Under the pieces are notes generated by a model. That model was not told the origin of the DNA. It saw nothing but the letters and a program-made list of their open reading frames with translations, and did no database searches. Shown in pieces: positions 19,639-29,829 of a DNA stretch of 64,000 nt (position 1 is its first letter; each line of letters opens with the position of its first letter). The position numbers and the translations under genes were made by a program. This stretch comes from Prorocentrum cordatum (lineage: Eukaryota; Sar; Dinophyceae; Prorocentrales; Prorocentraceae): NCBI GenBank assembly GCA_963575745.1, contig CAUYUJ010000936.1, positions 1 to 64,000 on the forward strand. The letters run 5' to 3'.

Positions 19639-19640
19639 TA
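19160..19640 (-). mobile_element. composite (AAC)n / GGTGGGTCG element, copy 2
   Basis: Inverse orientation to 12781-13425: AGAGTGAGGGGGCAGTGGGG, CCGCAGGCGCC, TTCGTTAAACATTG, a 9-bp GGTGGGTCG array of about 25 units at 19290-19530, GACGACGACG and (AAC)n to 19637. Confidence 0.65.
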
Positions 19641-20384
19641 CTAGCACGTGGGGACACTCCGTTCTCACCAGTGCCAGGGTTTTCATAGGAGGCGGGCAAT
19701 ACCCCCACTTTGTGGGGGGGCCGGTTCAAGCTCTACCAAATTTCCAAACGACTCTTCGCCACCACCCACACCCAGCTTCCCGCCCTATGACGTTCGGACA
19801 CTTCACTTCGTGGCATGCGGACGACCGTGGCTACTATTCAGGGCCCCGCGGCCGACGACGACGGCGTGCGCGCGCGAAGAAAAATCGAATGTGTCCCGCA
19901 TGGTATTATTTGACAGGGATGATGGCCCTGGCAGGTGCGCAACCGTTGTTGCAGAAGTTTGAAAAAGTTGCTCGCAAAAGCCCGTTTGACAGAAATGTTG
20001 AAAAAGTGTTGGGTTTGTACGAATCCGCAAGAGCGCGCGGGATGAAATGTTGACATTTTTTTTGAAAAAACCATTGGTTTTTTGATGTTGTTATGTTTAA
20101 ATCGTTACGAAAACAAAGGTTTTGGAAGGATTTCGTCTTGCGCGCGCGAATGTCCACTTTACCTCATTTTTTGCAAGGGATTAGTGAAGTTTGGTTAGGT
20201 TGGAACAAAAAATGTCCACTTTAGCTTATTTTTTGCAAGGGAAAACCGCCCGTAACAAAACAACCGGATCCGGACCAACCCGTTTTGCTTGAGACTTCCT
20301 CACGAAAATGATGAAAACGTGGCTGCGGCCTAGGCGCGGCGGGGGGGCCATGCACCAGGGGTCCCAACAATAATTATTCTTTAG

Positions 20385-20632
20385 AAGTAATAATGTTCAA
20401 CAACAACAAAAACAACAACAACAATAACAATAACAATAACAATAACAACAGCAACAGCAACAACAACAACAACATCAACAACGTCAACCACAACCACAAC
20501 CACAACCACAACCACAACGGCAACAATAAAAACAACAACTGCAACAACGCAACAATCATAATCCTCACCATGGCCTTCCACTCCAGCCACGCACCAAGGG
20601 ACAATGAAGGTCCGTTCGCCCCCTCACTCTTG
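20385..20632 (-). mobile_element. composite (AAC)n element, partial copy 3
   Basis: (AAC)n followed by the flank AAGGGACAATGAAGGTCCGT and TCGCCCCCTCACTCT, which is the inverse of the left flank of copy 1. Confidence 0.55.
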
Positions 20633-20639
20633 ATGTGTA

Positions 20640-22480
20640 TTTGCGTACATATGCATGCGTGTGCGCATACATGTAGACAGCTCCCTATCTATATGCAAGC
20701 ACGACGTGCGGTTTTTGGCAGCTGCCCTCGCTGGGCCCGCGGGGCCGTCAAAGAGCGCCCCGGGGCGAACAAGCACCCGGGGGAGGGGAAGGTCGGGCTC
20801 TCCCGGGGAGGCCCGTGTTCCACGAGGCACGACACCGGATGTTGGGGGGCGGGGTTCGAGGCTTTGGTCGGGGGTTGACGGAGCCCCCCACTCGCAGGTG
20901 GTGTTTCTCTCCCCCATATCCCCGAGCTCCGCCCGAAACATTTGGCCGCTCAGGATAAAGGGGGACCCTGGGATACACCCCGAGGGGCTATTCGGACGCA
21001 CCCCTATCGAGGCCCCCCCATCGTGTATCCCAGGGTTGGGCCCCCAATTTTTGGTGCACTCGAAAAGCCCCACGAAGCCTGGAATGGGGGTCGACATTCT
21101 GCTAGACATAGCCCCCCATCCTGTCAGACCGATTCGCGAAGTGCATGTTCTGTCGGTTCTCGCGGGGGCGTTGCAGCCGCAACCTCTGCGGGCCTGCGAG
21201 CCCACTAAGTCTGGCACCGGGCTGTTCTCGACGTAGGTTGTCTTGCTACAGGGGGCCATGTCCACCCCCGACTGGTCCGAGGGCCCAAGCTCCCAGAGAC
21301 GGCCCAAGAGGCTCCCGAGACGGCCCACGAGCTTCCCAGGGGGACCCCTCAGACGGCCCGAGGAGGCAAAACACATTGATGTTCCACTGGTGTTCTATGG
21401 CTTGTCGGGTGTTCGCCTTTCCGGGCCAAGATCGGCCGAAGACGGCTCCGGGGGCCCCCGTGACTGCCGCGAGACAGTCAGAGTCTCTGGGACGTATCTG
21501 GATTTGGGTTTCCCAGGAACCTTCTCGTGCGCCTGGACGCCTCTGAGGTGCTGCGGCGAGCAGGAGGGGGGGGCGAAGACCGAGGACGGTGCTGGGTTCG
21601 ACAAGGCTGTCTGGACTTGCCGGCCTCTGGAGGCCGCTGCTGGGGCCCCGGGTGGAAAGCTCCTTCTCGGAGGGGTCTGGGGACCCATCTGAGCAGTGTG
21701 GCCTCCTGGCATCCTCCCTCCTCGCCCAAGACTTCGAGTCCCATCCAGCTCAGACCTCCCAGCCGTCTCCAAGGCCCAGGCACTTTCTGCTGGGGTCCAC
21801 GCTGCAACCAAATCACGGCGTTGGGGGTGGGCAGGGGTCGGCGGCGCTGGACTCCCTCCCCATACCTCTTTTGGCACCTCTGGCGCCGCCCCCGGCGCGT
21901 TCCGCGCGCAGGCCCCAGAATTCTGCGCGGACCGACTGCGTTGCTACAGCGTTTGGTGTTCAAAGGGGGGGGAGCCTTGTACAAAAGGTCCCGTCGGAAT
22001 ATGCCCGCGCTGGAGTACAGAATGTACATCGGATGCTTCTCCCCACGGAGATTTACCCCCCGATGCCCCTGGGAGCCTGCGCGACAGCCACCGGAGCCGA
22101 CGATCGCTCGGAGATGTGTCCTCAGACGTCTTACAGCAAGGTCATCGCCTGCACCTGCCGCCAACGCTTGCCCTCGACGGCCTCCGCAGAGGCGGGGGCG
22201 GCGCACGCGAGGGGTTAATTCGGGGGCCCTGCCGGGCCACAGAGTCCGACGGCAGCCCGCGCGCGCCCCCCGACCCGAGACGCGAGGAGTGTGACCACCC
22301 CCGCGGCAGGGGGCCGACGAGTCCGCGGCAGCGACCAGGGCCGCGCAGATCGCGCGCCTCGCCCCCCCCCCGGAGGTCGCGCCCTGGGGCCCGAGGAGCC
22401 ACTCGGGGAGCGGTGGAGCCGGGGTGTGTCTTGTCTGCTGGCCCTCCTCGAGGGCCGGAGGGCATTCCATCGGGGGTTGA
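20640..22480. other. 1.8 kb of GC-rich sequence without a supported gene
   Basis: Long open frames exist on both strands here, but none has a clear start, splice sites or recognisable domain. I leave it uncalled. Confidence 0.35.
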
Positions 22481-22489
22481 CGGACCTCC

Positions 22490-22670
22490 TGCGCTGACGC
22501 GTCGATTATAGCGGATACGCTGACGCGTCGATTATAGCGGATTGGCCGTTTGCGGATCTCGGGAGGGCGTCGCGGCCGTCCTTTTTGCAGGTCCGGGTCC
22601 GTCGGTTTCGGTCCTAGGCCGCTTTCACTCCAGGGAGGTTTGACTGAAGGGATGCTCGTCCACCGCCGGT
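22490..22670 (+). mobile_element. MITE-like family 'AGTGAATTG/TTTTCACTAAA', copy 2
   Basis: Shares GACGCGTCGATTA, GGATTGGCCGTTT, GGGCGTCGCGGCCGTC, GTCCGTCGGTTTCGGTCC and GGAGGTTTGACTGAAGG with the copy at 53433. A CTGACGCGTCGATTATAGCG unit is duplicated at its left end. Confidence 0.5.
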
Positions 22671-23229
22671 TCCAGGCGGTTCCACAGTCTTTGGAGTGGG
22701 GGGCGCCTCGGGGTGCGGGAGCGGGAGCGGCGCGCCCTTCGCGGTGCGGTAATAGGGTCATCCGGCGTTGGTGACGCCGGCGACGCCGGCGAGGGCGTTC
22801 AAGGTGGAACTCCGCACGGTAGAGCGACGCGAAAGCACCGAGGGGCACGGTGACGCCACAGGACCCGACGGAAGTCAGCTTTGAACGCTCGGGGCCACGA
22901 TCGGTTCGAGGTTGAACGATCGAGGCGATGTCAAAAACTTGTGCGCGCGCCGACGCCGCGCGAACCTACCGTAAGGGGCTGGATTTCATTGTGCGCACGA
23001 GGGTTGGATTGCCTGGGTTCGGCAGGCGTTCGGCCGCCAGCGGGGTGGCATTGGGATGGGGTGCTTATAAAGAAGCCTGGATTATCCATATCCACCGCCC
23101 CCTCCTCCCTTCTCTTCGGCCTCCTCCACGACACAGTTCCTTCTCGTCGGCCTCCTCCCCCATCCCGCCCCTCCTTCTGCTGTGCGCTGGCGGTTGCTGC
23201 TCTCTGGCGTCGGCTCCGCACATCGATGC

Positions 23230-23372
23230 GAATCTGCAAGTTGCCGTCTCACCTTACGCTCGCACTGGTGCAGTTGGGAACGTGGTGGTTGGTGCGAGGG
23301 GAGCAGAGAAGTATCCACTGCAGCCTGCCGCGCCCATTTTGGCACAATCTTCTCGCAGCCCGGTCAGCGAAG
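23230..23372 (+). CDS. putative exon ending in a GTAAGT donor
   Basis: The sequence before a perfect donor (GTCAGCGAAG, GTAAGTGC) is open in two frames. One begins at ATG 23227 (MRICKLPSHLTLALVQLGTW). The other reads DANLQVAVSPYARTGAVGNV, VVGARGAEKYPLQPAAPILA and QSSRSPVSEG. The second has the more protein-like composition, and its phase (1) joins well to the exon at 24001. The following intron contains a GTCGGGC-type element (23484-23645). No family is recognised, and the upstream limit is open. Confidence 0.35.
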
Positions 23373-23483
23373 GTAAGTGCTACGCGCTCGTGTGCCAGCC
23401 AACCCCTGGCCGTTTGCCGCGCCCGTGAGTGACTGGCGCCGCGTGTGTGACGTCCTGCGGGACCTTCACTTATGCCTGTTGTT

Positions 23484-23645
23484 TTAAGTCGGACCTGTCC
23501 CTCTACAGGAGGAGTATTCGAGAATAGTCAAAAATAGTCAGGGGACTATTTTACGGAGCATCTTTAGACCATGTTGGAGCATCGTTGGACCATGTCTGAT
23601 TTTTCGCCCAAGATCCCCCTCTGGGGGGACACGCCCGACCTGAGC
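23484..23645. mobile_element. GTCGGGCCTGTCCC element, copy in an intron
   Basis: The left end TTAAGTCGGACCTGTCCCTC and right end GGGGGGACACGCCCGACCTG are inverted relative to each other. It lies between the donor at 23373 and the acceptor at about 24000. Confidence 0.6.
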
Positions 23646-24000
23646 CCGGTGCCTGCTTGCCGCGCTGCCCGCGGGGCACTGGATTCCTGCCACCGCGCGC
23701 GCGCGCTCTCGCCCTTGGACGCGCAGCGGGGCTCTGGCGCCAGCCCCCGCGGCGGGCGGCAGCTTCCCCGCCCAGCGCCCAGCGCCGCTGCACTCTCGCC
23801 CGACCGGGTGGCACGGCACCGAGGAAGCGCGTCTGACACCGGGTCCGCGTGTCGGGCTGGATGTCGGCTGGCTCTGGGCAGACGTGATGTCAGAGTCCTC
23901 CTGCAGCGTCCGCAGGCAGAGTCCCAAACGGGCCGCACCGCGCACCTGGGCCGCAATCCTCTGGCCAGTCGTGACCATCTCTCTCTCTTACTCTCGCCAG

Positions 24001-24116
24001 CGTGCCGCCGTCGGCCACCGGCAGTGCCCCAGGGGGCGCGGGCAGCGTTTCACTGGCGGCGGCTTCGGAGGATGGGCATGCGCGAGAAGTTCGCTCTGGG
24101 TCTCCCGGGTCGGGTC
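24001..24116 (+). CDS. putative internal exon next to a CGATGCATCGGCG element
   Basis: After a strong acceptor (TCTCTCTTACTCTCGCCAG, exon from CGTGCC) the sequence is open until it meets the inverted-repeat element at 24107-24320. Frame choices include PAVPQGARAAFHWRRLRRMG then MREKFALGLPGRVRADG (phase 1), and PPSATGSAPGGAGSVSLAAA. A likely terminal exon (SFCDKHQLLSEVEQ then stop) follows the acceptor CTCTTTTAACAG at about 24324-24370. The chain is plausible, but the frame is not settled. Confidence 0.35.
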
Positions 24117-24322
24117 CGAGCAGATGGGGGTCGGAGGACGCGCCACATCGCCGATGCATCGGCGATGCGGCTCGATTGGGAGCTCAGTTTTCTCCACTCG
24201 ACCGTCGCCGATGCACCGCCGACGTCGCTCACGCATCACCGATGCGTCGGTCATGCAACGACGATGCTGCGCGGTCCTCATACTCCATCTACTCTGACCC
24301 TATCAGTGAGGTCTCTTTTAAC
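24107..24322. mobile_element. CGATGCATCGGCGATGCGG family, copy 1
   Basis: The ends are GGGTCCGAGCAGATGGGG and CTCTGACCCTATC...GAGGTCTC. The interior is a run of GCCGATGCATCGGCGATGCG palindromes. Copies lie at 35516-35907 and 51676-51881, with a partial copy at 47095-47250. Confidence 0.6.
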
Positions 24323-24367
24323 AGTGAGTTTCTGTGACAAGCACCAGCTGCTCTCGGAGGTAGAGCA

Positions 24368-24680
24368 ATGATCAGGCAGCGTCGGCGGAGGGGAGATAAA
24401 GGCAAAGCGAAGGTTGTCCACGGAACACAAAAGGCGAAATTCGGAGGCAAAGAGGAGGCCAACGAAAGAAGGGAGGCGCCGGCGCCGGCAAGAAGTGGCG
24501 GGTTGTTTCGCCATGCGATGCAGCAGGCAGCGGCAAGTGGCGACGTGATCTTCAGTTCCAGAGCCCACGATTGGCCGGTACATTTGGTCCGTAGGCAGCT
24601 TGGTTGCAGCGCCTGCCGCCATTCCTTAACACTCCCACTCGCTCATACAGTAGTATGTGTTATTGAGTTCTTCCGTCGTG
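24368..24680 (+). other. open stretch upstream of the glycosyltransferase, unassigned
   Basis: An ATG at 24368 opens a basic frame (MIRQRRRRGDKGKAKVVHGT) for about 129 codons, ending at the possible acceptor TCGCTCATACAG (24650). It could be a 5' exon of the GT90 gene or an untranslated leader. I cannot decide. Confidence 0.25.
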
Positions 24681-26001
24681 ATGAAGGCCACAGTGGCCCT
24701 GCTTGGGGTGACACTGAGGCATGGTGTGGCCCTGAAGACATGGAACCCAGATGAGGGCAGCGTTCGCACCACTGCCAGTTAGGAAGGGTGGCCAGCGGAA
24801 TATGACCCAGAGGGTGCCGATGTACAGGCATGGTTGGGTCCCGAGGGCAAGGCGATGCTCGAGCAGCAGATCGCAGAGGGGCAGGCGGCCTTCTCGGCCA
24901 GCCTGGGGGCAATGGACGAGCTTCTCACCGTTTCTCGGAGCCAGGAGTTGAGTACAAGGCCTAGGGAGATTTCTGCAATATGCCAGATCTTCAGCTTGAG
25001 CTCGCAGTCGTGCAAAAGAGTGCCAGAGTATCTAGGCCGTCTCGCTACGATCAAAGAAAGGATGACGGTGAAGGTGTACGAGATCAAGAACACAACCCTT
25101 CATTGCGACAGCTTGTTTGCAATCGGCATTCTTGATTTGTGCAATGTTCACGCAGACACGGCTGCCGAAGTATACAGGAACGACATATGTAACGCGCTGA
25201 TGCCGTCAAAACAACACATGTCGCATACCCTTCAAGGAACCCATGGAGCACGTTACCTTAGCCACGCGCGTGCCCTATTCAAATTTGGCGATCGTAGGGA
25301 TGCCAGTGCGTGCCACCCCACCTTTTACAAGACGCGCCTAACGAGCAAGCGTGATGATAATTACGTCCTGCTGGATCTGAACCACGCTCGGCACTGGGGC
25401 GTGATGGCTGCTGTTCCCAGTTATGACATCCCGTGGGGGTCGAAGTCGGCGAGGGTGGTTTGGAGAGGGGTCTCAACAGGTAAATGCAGTGCGACCGCTG
25501 TTAACTCGCGCATGATGCTCTGTGACAGATGGTTCCGGTCGTCCGACGCCAGGATTGACGTGGGCATGACAAGCATCGTCCAAGGCTGTGGCGAGGCGAA
25601 GAAGTTCGTGAAGCCTGGGATGTCTATGAAGGGAATGCTGCAGTCGAAATACATCCTGGTTGTCAACGGCAACGACAAGGCCTCTGGCTTGAACTGGGCA
25701 TTGTTATCAAATTCAGTTCCGTTCATGGTCGAGCCTGACGTTGAGAGCTGGCTCCTGGAATCAAATTTGAAGGCGTGGGTTCATTACATTCCAGTCAAGC
25801 CAGATTTCTCAGACCTCAGCTCGCAGGTTGATTGGGCGGTGGAGAACGATAGCGAGGCAGAACGCATTGCCAAGGCGGGGAAGGAATACGTCAGGCAGTT
25901 CGGGAGTGCAACGGCCGAGGCGATCGTACAAGCAGCAGTCTTGACGGCGTATCTTGACCGGGTGAATGTTAAAACTGGCGGGTTGAAAGGCCATCTCGAA
26001 G
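24681..26001 (+). CDS. glycosyltransferase family 90 (CAP10/LpsA type), interrupted by an in-frame TAG
   Basis: From about 24783 the frame is open for roughly 405 codons to a GAAG/GTGAGT donor at 26002. With residues counted from the TTG at 24834, the diagnostic parts are DIPWGSKSARVVWRGVSTG (about 198-216), MSMKGMLQSKYILVVNGNDK (263-282), SGLNWALLSNSVPFMVEPDV (284-303), LKAWVHYIPVKPDFSDL (312-328) and KAGKEYVRQF (347-356). These match the C-terminal half of the GT90 catalytic domain, whose members transfer xylose or glucose in the secretory pathway. The donor sugar here cannot be inferred. In the same frame upstream, ATG 24681 begins MKATVALLGVTLRHGVALKT, a possible signal-like start, but a TAG at 24780-24782 separates it from the main body. 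It may be a pseudogene, a missed small intron, or a start further downstream. A short last exon may follow the acceptor CCCTGATTGCAG near 26072. A long intronless ORF is unusual here, so a retroposed copy is possible. Confidence 0.8.
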
Positions 26002-26460
26002 GTGAGTGTTCCGAAGAGTAGGCGTTGATATGAGGCTGCTTAGTTTCTTGGTCATGCATACCCTGATTGCAGATTCCTTCGACGTACCTACTGACCCGCA
26101 TGCAGTCACGTTTCTTCTCGTTTTCTTCTGCCATGCCATCTCTTTTTCTCTTTCTTTGTCTCCATCTCTCCTGTGTGTCTCGCTCTCTCTCACTTTCTCT
26201 CTTTCCCACCCTCTCAATCTCTCTATCCCCCGTCCGCTTTTTCCTCTCCCGGTAGCTGGCGTATGGATCACGATCGGTGTTACTGGTCGTGCTGCCAGGT
26301 GTCGCCACGCTTTCGACCAGTGTCGGCTCCTGCCTTCAGTCTCCACGTCTCCGGGCTCGTGTGTCGCAGTCTGATTGTTGCAGTTGATTCTCCATGCTCG
26401 ATGCTCCTTGCGAAGCGCGCCCTTGCGTGGTGCTCTGTAGCGACAGTGCGCTCGTGAGAG
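26002..26460 (+). other. pyrimidine-rich intron region downstream of the GT90 exon
   Basis: Contains two good acceptors, CCCTGATTGCAG (26072) and CTTTTTCCTCTCCCGGTAG (26255) with a 100-nt CT tract before the second. The first could lead to a short exon (DSFDVPTDPHA). Confidence 0.35.
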
Positions 26461-26529
26461 AATGGTTCGGGGACGCCGGCCCTGCGGCAGCATGCCTGGG
26501 CTGCCTTTTCTGGCCCTGGGCTCGCGAGG

Positions 26530-27700
26530 GAGAAGAGGAGGAGGAGGAGGAGGAGGAGGAGGAGGAGGAGTAGGAGTAGGAGGAGGCGGAGGCGGAGGCG
26601 GAGGAGGAAGAGGAGGAGGAGGAGGAGGTTTCTGGGCGTGGGGAAAGGTCGGGTCTGCCGGGGACCCCGCACCAAAAGCAAGGACTTCGGATGTCCGGCA
26701 AGCCAGGACCTTGAGCTGCAGAGGGTCCAGCCTGGCCAGATTCGGTGACCGAGCAAGCGTCCGAGGCCTAGAGGTTAGCACCAACACCACTATCGGCGGT
26801 GTGCCTCCACCGCGGGGAGACGATCCCCGCTCTCGACGATGGTGGACCAACTCGGGCTTCCAGGTAGCCGAGAGACTGCCACCAACGCGAAAATCTAGGA
26901 TCGTCTCCTCCCCAGGCGGACGCACCCCCCCGTGCTGGTGTTGGCGCTCATCCCCCAAGCCTCCATACAGACGAGGGGCCTCCCCTCCGCTGCCTCTCGC
27001 ACCAGGGGGCCGAGGAAGCAGCAGCCCCGCTCCTGTGGGCGGGGGCCCCGGCTCTCTCCGCCTCCGGCCTGCCAGCCGCGGTGGGGTTGTCAGCAGGCGC
27101 GTCCAGCGCGACCCCTCGCCCACCGGTGCGCTCGCACGAGGGCTGCAGCTCGTCGGCCCTGGCATCGCCCTCGGCTCTCCTGCGGCCCCAGGCGGGCCTG
27201 GAGGGGCCGAAGAGGTTCCACTCCTGGGCACGGCAGGGGCTGCAGATTCTCGAGTGTTGCGCGACGCGGCGCAAGGAAAGGGTCCAACGGAGCCGACAGC
27301 GGCGCGGAAGCTCCCCGCGTTCCGGCCGCGGCGTGAGCGCCCTCGCCTCCAATGCAGCACGCCGCACCGCCGGCCCGCGTAAGCCACCGCGTGAGGTCGC
27401 CACGTCGTCTCGCGCAAGGCCCGTCTCGATCGTCGCCCGACGGGGCCCGCGCTGAGACCGATGTGGGCCCAGTGTGCCCTCGATGGAGCCGTCAGCAGTG
27501 CGCCTCGACCCCGGAGCGCCTCGGGGCGTGTCAGCAGCTGTGCTCACTCAGGAGGGGAAAAAGCACACAGGCACCATGAATCGCCCACTCCCAGGAAAAC
27601 GCGGGAAAATATCTGGGAAGTGGGGGGGGAAGACGAAAACCCAGAAACATACAAGAAACAATAGGGAATCCTTTCACTATTGTGTATCTATTGGAGAGGC
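26530..27700. other. GGA tract then GC-rich sequence without a clear gene
   Basis: (GGA)n at 26533-26635 is followed by 1 kb that is open on both strands. No frame stands out and no splice-consistent exon chain was found. Confidence 0.35.
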
Positions 27701-27736
27701 CTGACGGCCGGTGCCGCCGACCCTGATCGAAAGGGC

Positions 27737-27980
27737 TAGGAGTGGGAGGAGGAGGAGGAGGAGGAGGAGGAGGAGGAGGAGGAGGAGGAGGACGGGGAGA
27801 GGAGGAGGAGGAGGAGGAGGAGGAGGAGGAGGAGGAGGAGGAGGAGGGGGAGGGGGAGGAGGAGGAGGAGGAGGAGGAGGGGGAGGAAGGAGGAGGAGGG
27901 GGAGGGGGAGGGGAGGAGGAGGAGGAGGAGGAGGAGGAGGAGGAGGAGGAGGAGGAGGAGGAGGAGGAGGAGGAGGAGGT
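27737..27980. repeat. (GGA)n tract of ~240 bp
   Basis: Pure GGA/GGGGGA purine run, followed by GTGTGTATTTATTTG. Confidence 0.9.
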
Positions 27981-28167
27981 GTGTATTTATTTGTGCGTCC
28001 CAGGGCCCCCTTCAATCGCCCCGCACCCGCGCAGGGCCTCTCCCGGCGGGGGTCCAGGACGGGCGCCGCGCGCCAGGGAGCAGCGGGGCCCGCATCGGCC
28101 CGTCGAGGGACGGGCGGCGGTGGCTGCCGACTCCGCGAGGGGCATCGGCGCTCTGCCCCCAGACCCC

Positions 28168-28337
28168 CTCATGAAAAAATTACGACGGAAGGTTTTTCGC
28201 TATTTTCGGCCTCCTCCTCCTCCTCCTCCTCCTCCTCCTCCTCCTCCTCCTCCTCCTCCTCCTCCGCCCGAGAGAGGGCTTGCCCCCTCGAGTCATGAAA
28301 AAATTACGACGGAAGGTTTTTCGCTATTTTCGGCCTC
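28168..28337. repeat. 45-bp direct repeat flanking (TCC)n
   Basis: CATGAAAAAATTACGACGGA followed by AGGTTTTTCGCTATTTTCGG occurs twice (28169 and 28294), on both sides of a TCC microsatellite. The copies look identical. Confidence 0.85.
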
Positions 28338-28496
28338 CGGGGGCCCTCACCGGCCCTCAGGACCGGCAAAAAACGACTCGGGATGAAGAGCCGGTCCCGG
28401 GGAATGGGTCCGGACCTCCTGGGGGTCGCGCCATGCAAAGATCATGACGTCGGGGGTCTGGGCCCCCAGGCATCCCCCGATCCGATGTCGTTCCGC

Positions 28497-28672
28497 ACGT
28501 CACCGCCCACCAAGCCACCCCAACCCAACCCGAAGGTCTCGATTTGCCCTCCATTTCAAGGGGGGGGGAGGGGGCCGGGAAGCCTCGAGAAAACACATGT
28601 GGAACCCTTACCCCCCCCAACCCGAAATTCGGGTCTTCGGGTTGGGTTGGGGTGGTCTGGTAGGTAGTCAGT
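28497..28672. mobile_element. CCACCCCAACCCAACCCGAAGG family, copy 2
   Basis: The left end CCACCCCAACCCAACCCGAA and right end TTCGGGTTGGGTTGGGGTGG form a terminal inverted repeat of about 25 bp around a G-rich centre. Confidence 0.75.
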
Positions 28673-28794
28673 GCGCGGCCCGCCGGGTGGTCCTCGGGGC
28701 CATGTTTTTTGTTCGCCCCGGATCCGTTTTCGGTGGCCCCGCGCCCCGAAGGCGGGCCCCATAGAGGACCAAGGCGAGGGTTCCAGCGCCATTC

Positions 28795-28968
28795 GCAAGG
28801 GCTCCCTCGAGGGCGCGAAGTTATTCGCGCTTCGCGCTTCGCGGTCCTCGTTCCTTCTCCCCCTCCTCCTCGTCCTCCTATTCTCCCTTTGGGAGGGCGG
28901 CGCGAGAGCGCGAAGTTATTCGCGCTTCGCGCTTCGCGCAGCGCGAAGCGCGAAGTTGGGAGCCCTAG
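28795..28968 (+). mobile_element. introner-like MITE, GCAAGGGC family, copy 2
   Basis: Near-identical to 11431-11604. It begins GCAAGGGCTCCCTCGAGGGC and ends GTTGGGAGCCCTAG, followed by CATTCG, which also precedes it (CATTC then GCAAGG). GC at the left and TAG at the right would make a GC-AG intron, and an open coding frame begins immediately after it. Confidence 0.7.
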
Positions 28969-29474
28969 CATTCGAACAAAGAACATCTCGTCGGAGATTT
29001 GGGGGCCCCCAGATGTCCACGATATGCTCGGTCGATCGGCTGGTGATCTGCCTCGAGGCAGCGGCACTCCGCCGTTCAGCCCGCCAGGCGGCATGCACCT
29101 GCTGTGGAACTACGCCCTCGCGCGCGCGAGCGCGGACGGCGACCTCGAGAGCATCTGCCGCGCGATCCACGCGGGGGCGGACGCCACTGCCCGCCGCCTG
29201 CGCTGCTCCGGGGAGGTAAGCTCTCCGAGAAGCAGCAAGTCATGAGAATGATACGTTCCATGATTCTGAAGGGTTGCAGGGTTTCTCAGGGTTCGTGTTT
29301 TTCTGGTCAGGCTCTAAAACAAACGGCCAGCTTGTTACTGGTTGGTCCTTTCGTTGGCTTCTGTCCGCTCTGGCTGGCGTCTGCAGGAAGCCGTTCCAGA
29401 GCCGTCTTTTCCCTTACAAGAAAAGCAGGGGCCGCTAGATATCTTGGAATGCCTTGAACGAATGCTACGGGCTG
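28969..29474 (+). CDS. ankyrin-like protein, two exons visible (partial)
   Basis: The first exon runs from about 28969 (directly after the element end CCCTAG) to a GTAAGC donor at 29216. It contains SIRTKNISSEIWGPPDVHDM then an ATG at 29093: MHLLWNYALARASADGDLES, ICRAIHAGADATARRL and RCSGE. The segment ALARASADGDLESICRAIHAGADA fits the first helix-turn-helix of an ankyrin repeat. The second exon (29387-29474) lies between CTGGCGTCTGCAG and a GTAAGG donor and encodes EAVPEPSFPLQEKQGPLDIL then ECLERMLRAG in phase 0, matching the first. Later exons are not found, because a (CA)n tract follows. The ankyrin assignment rests on one partial repeat. Confidence 0.5.
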
Positions 29475-29596
29475 GTAAGGCTTCGGGTTTGCACAGACAG
29501 CCCCTTCGGGTACTCCCCCCTAGCCTCAACAGGCCCGCCGAGTATTCCCGGCTGGCCTCAACAGGCCCCCCCCCGAGCAGCCTTGGGCGGCCTCAC

Positions 29597-29698
29597 CACA
29601 CACACACACACACCCACACACCCACACACCCACACCCCCACACCCCCACACCCCCACACCCACACCCACCCCCACCCCCACACCCACACCCACACCCA

Positions 29699-29733
<35 letters not shown>

Positions 29734-29765
29734 CACACACACAACACACACACACACACGCACAC
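29597..29765. repeat. (CA)n / (CCCACA)n microsatellite
   Basis: Long CACACACCCACACC run on the plus strand. Confidence 0.9.
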
Positions 29766-29829
29766 CATTGCCGACGCCAGCAGCGCCCCTGGGGAGCTCC
29801 GCGCCCAAGTTTGCGGTGTTGATACCGCC

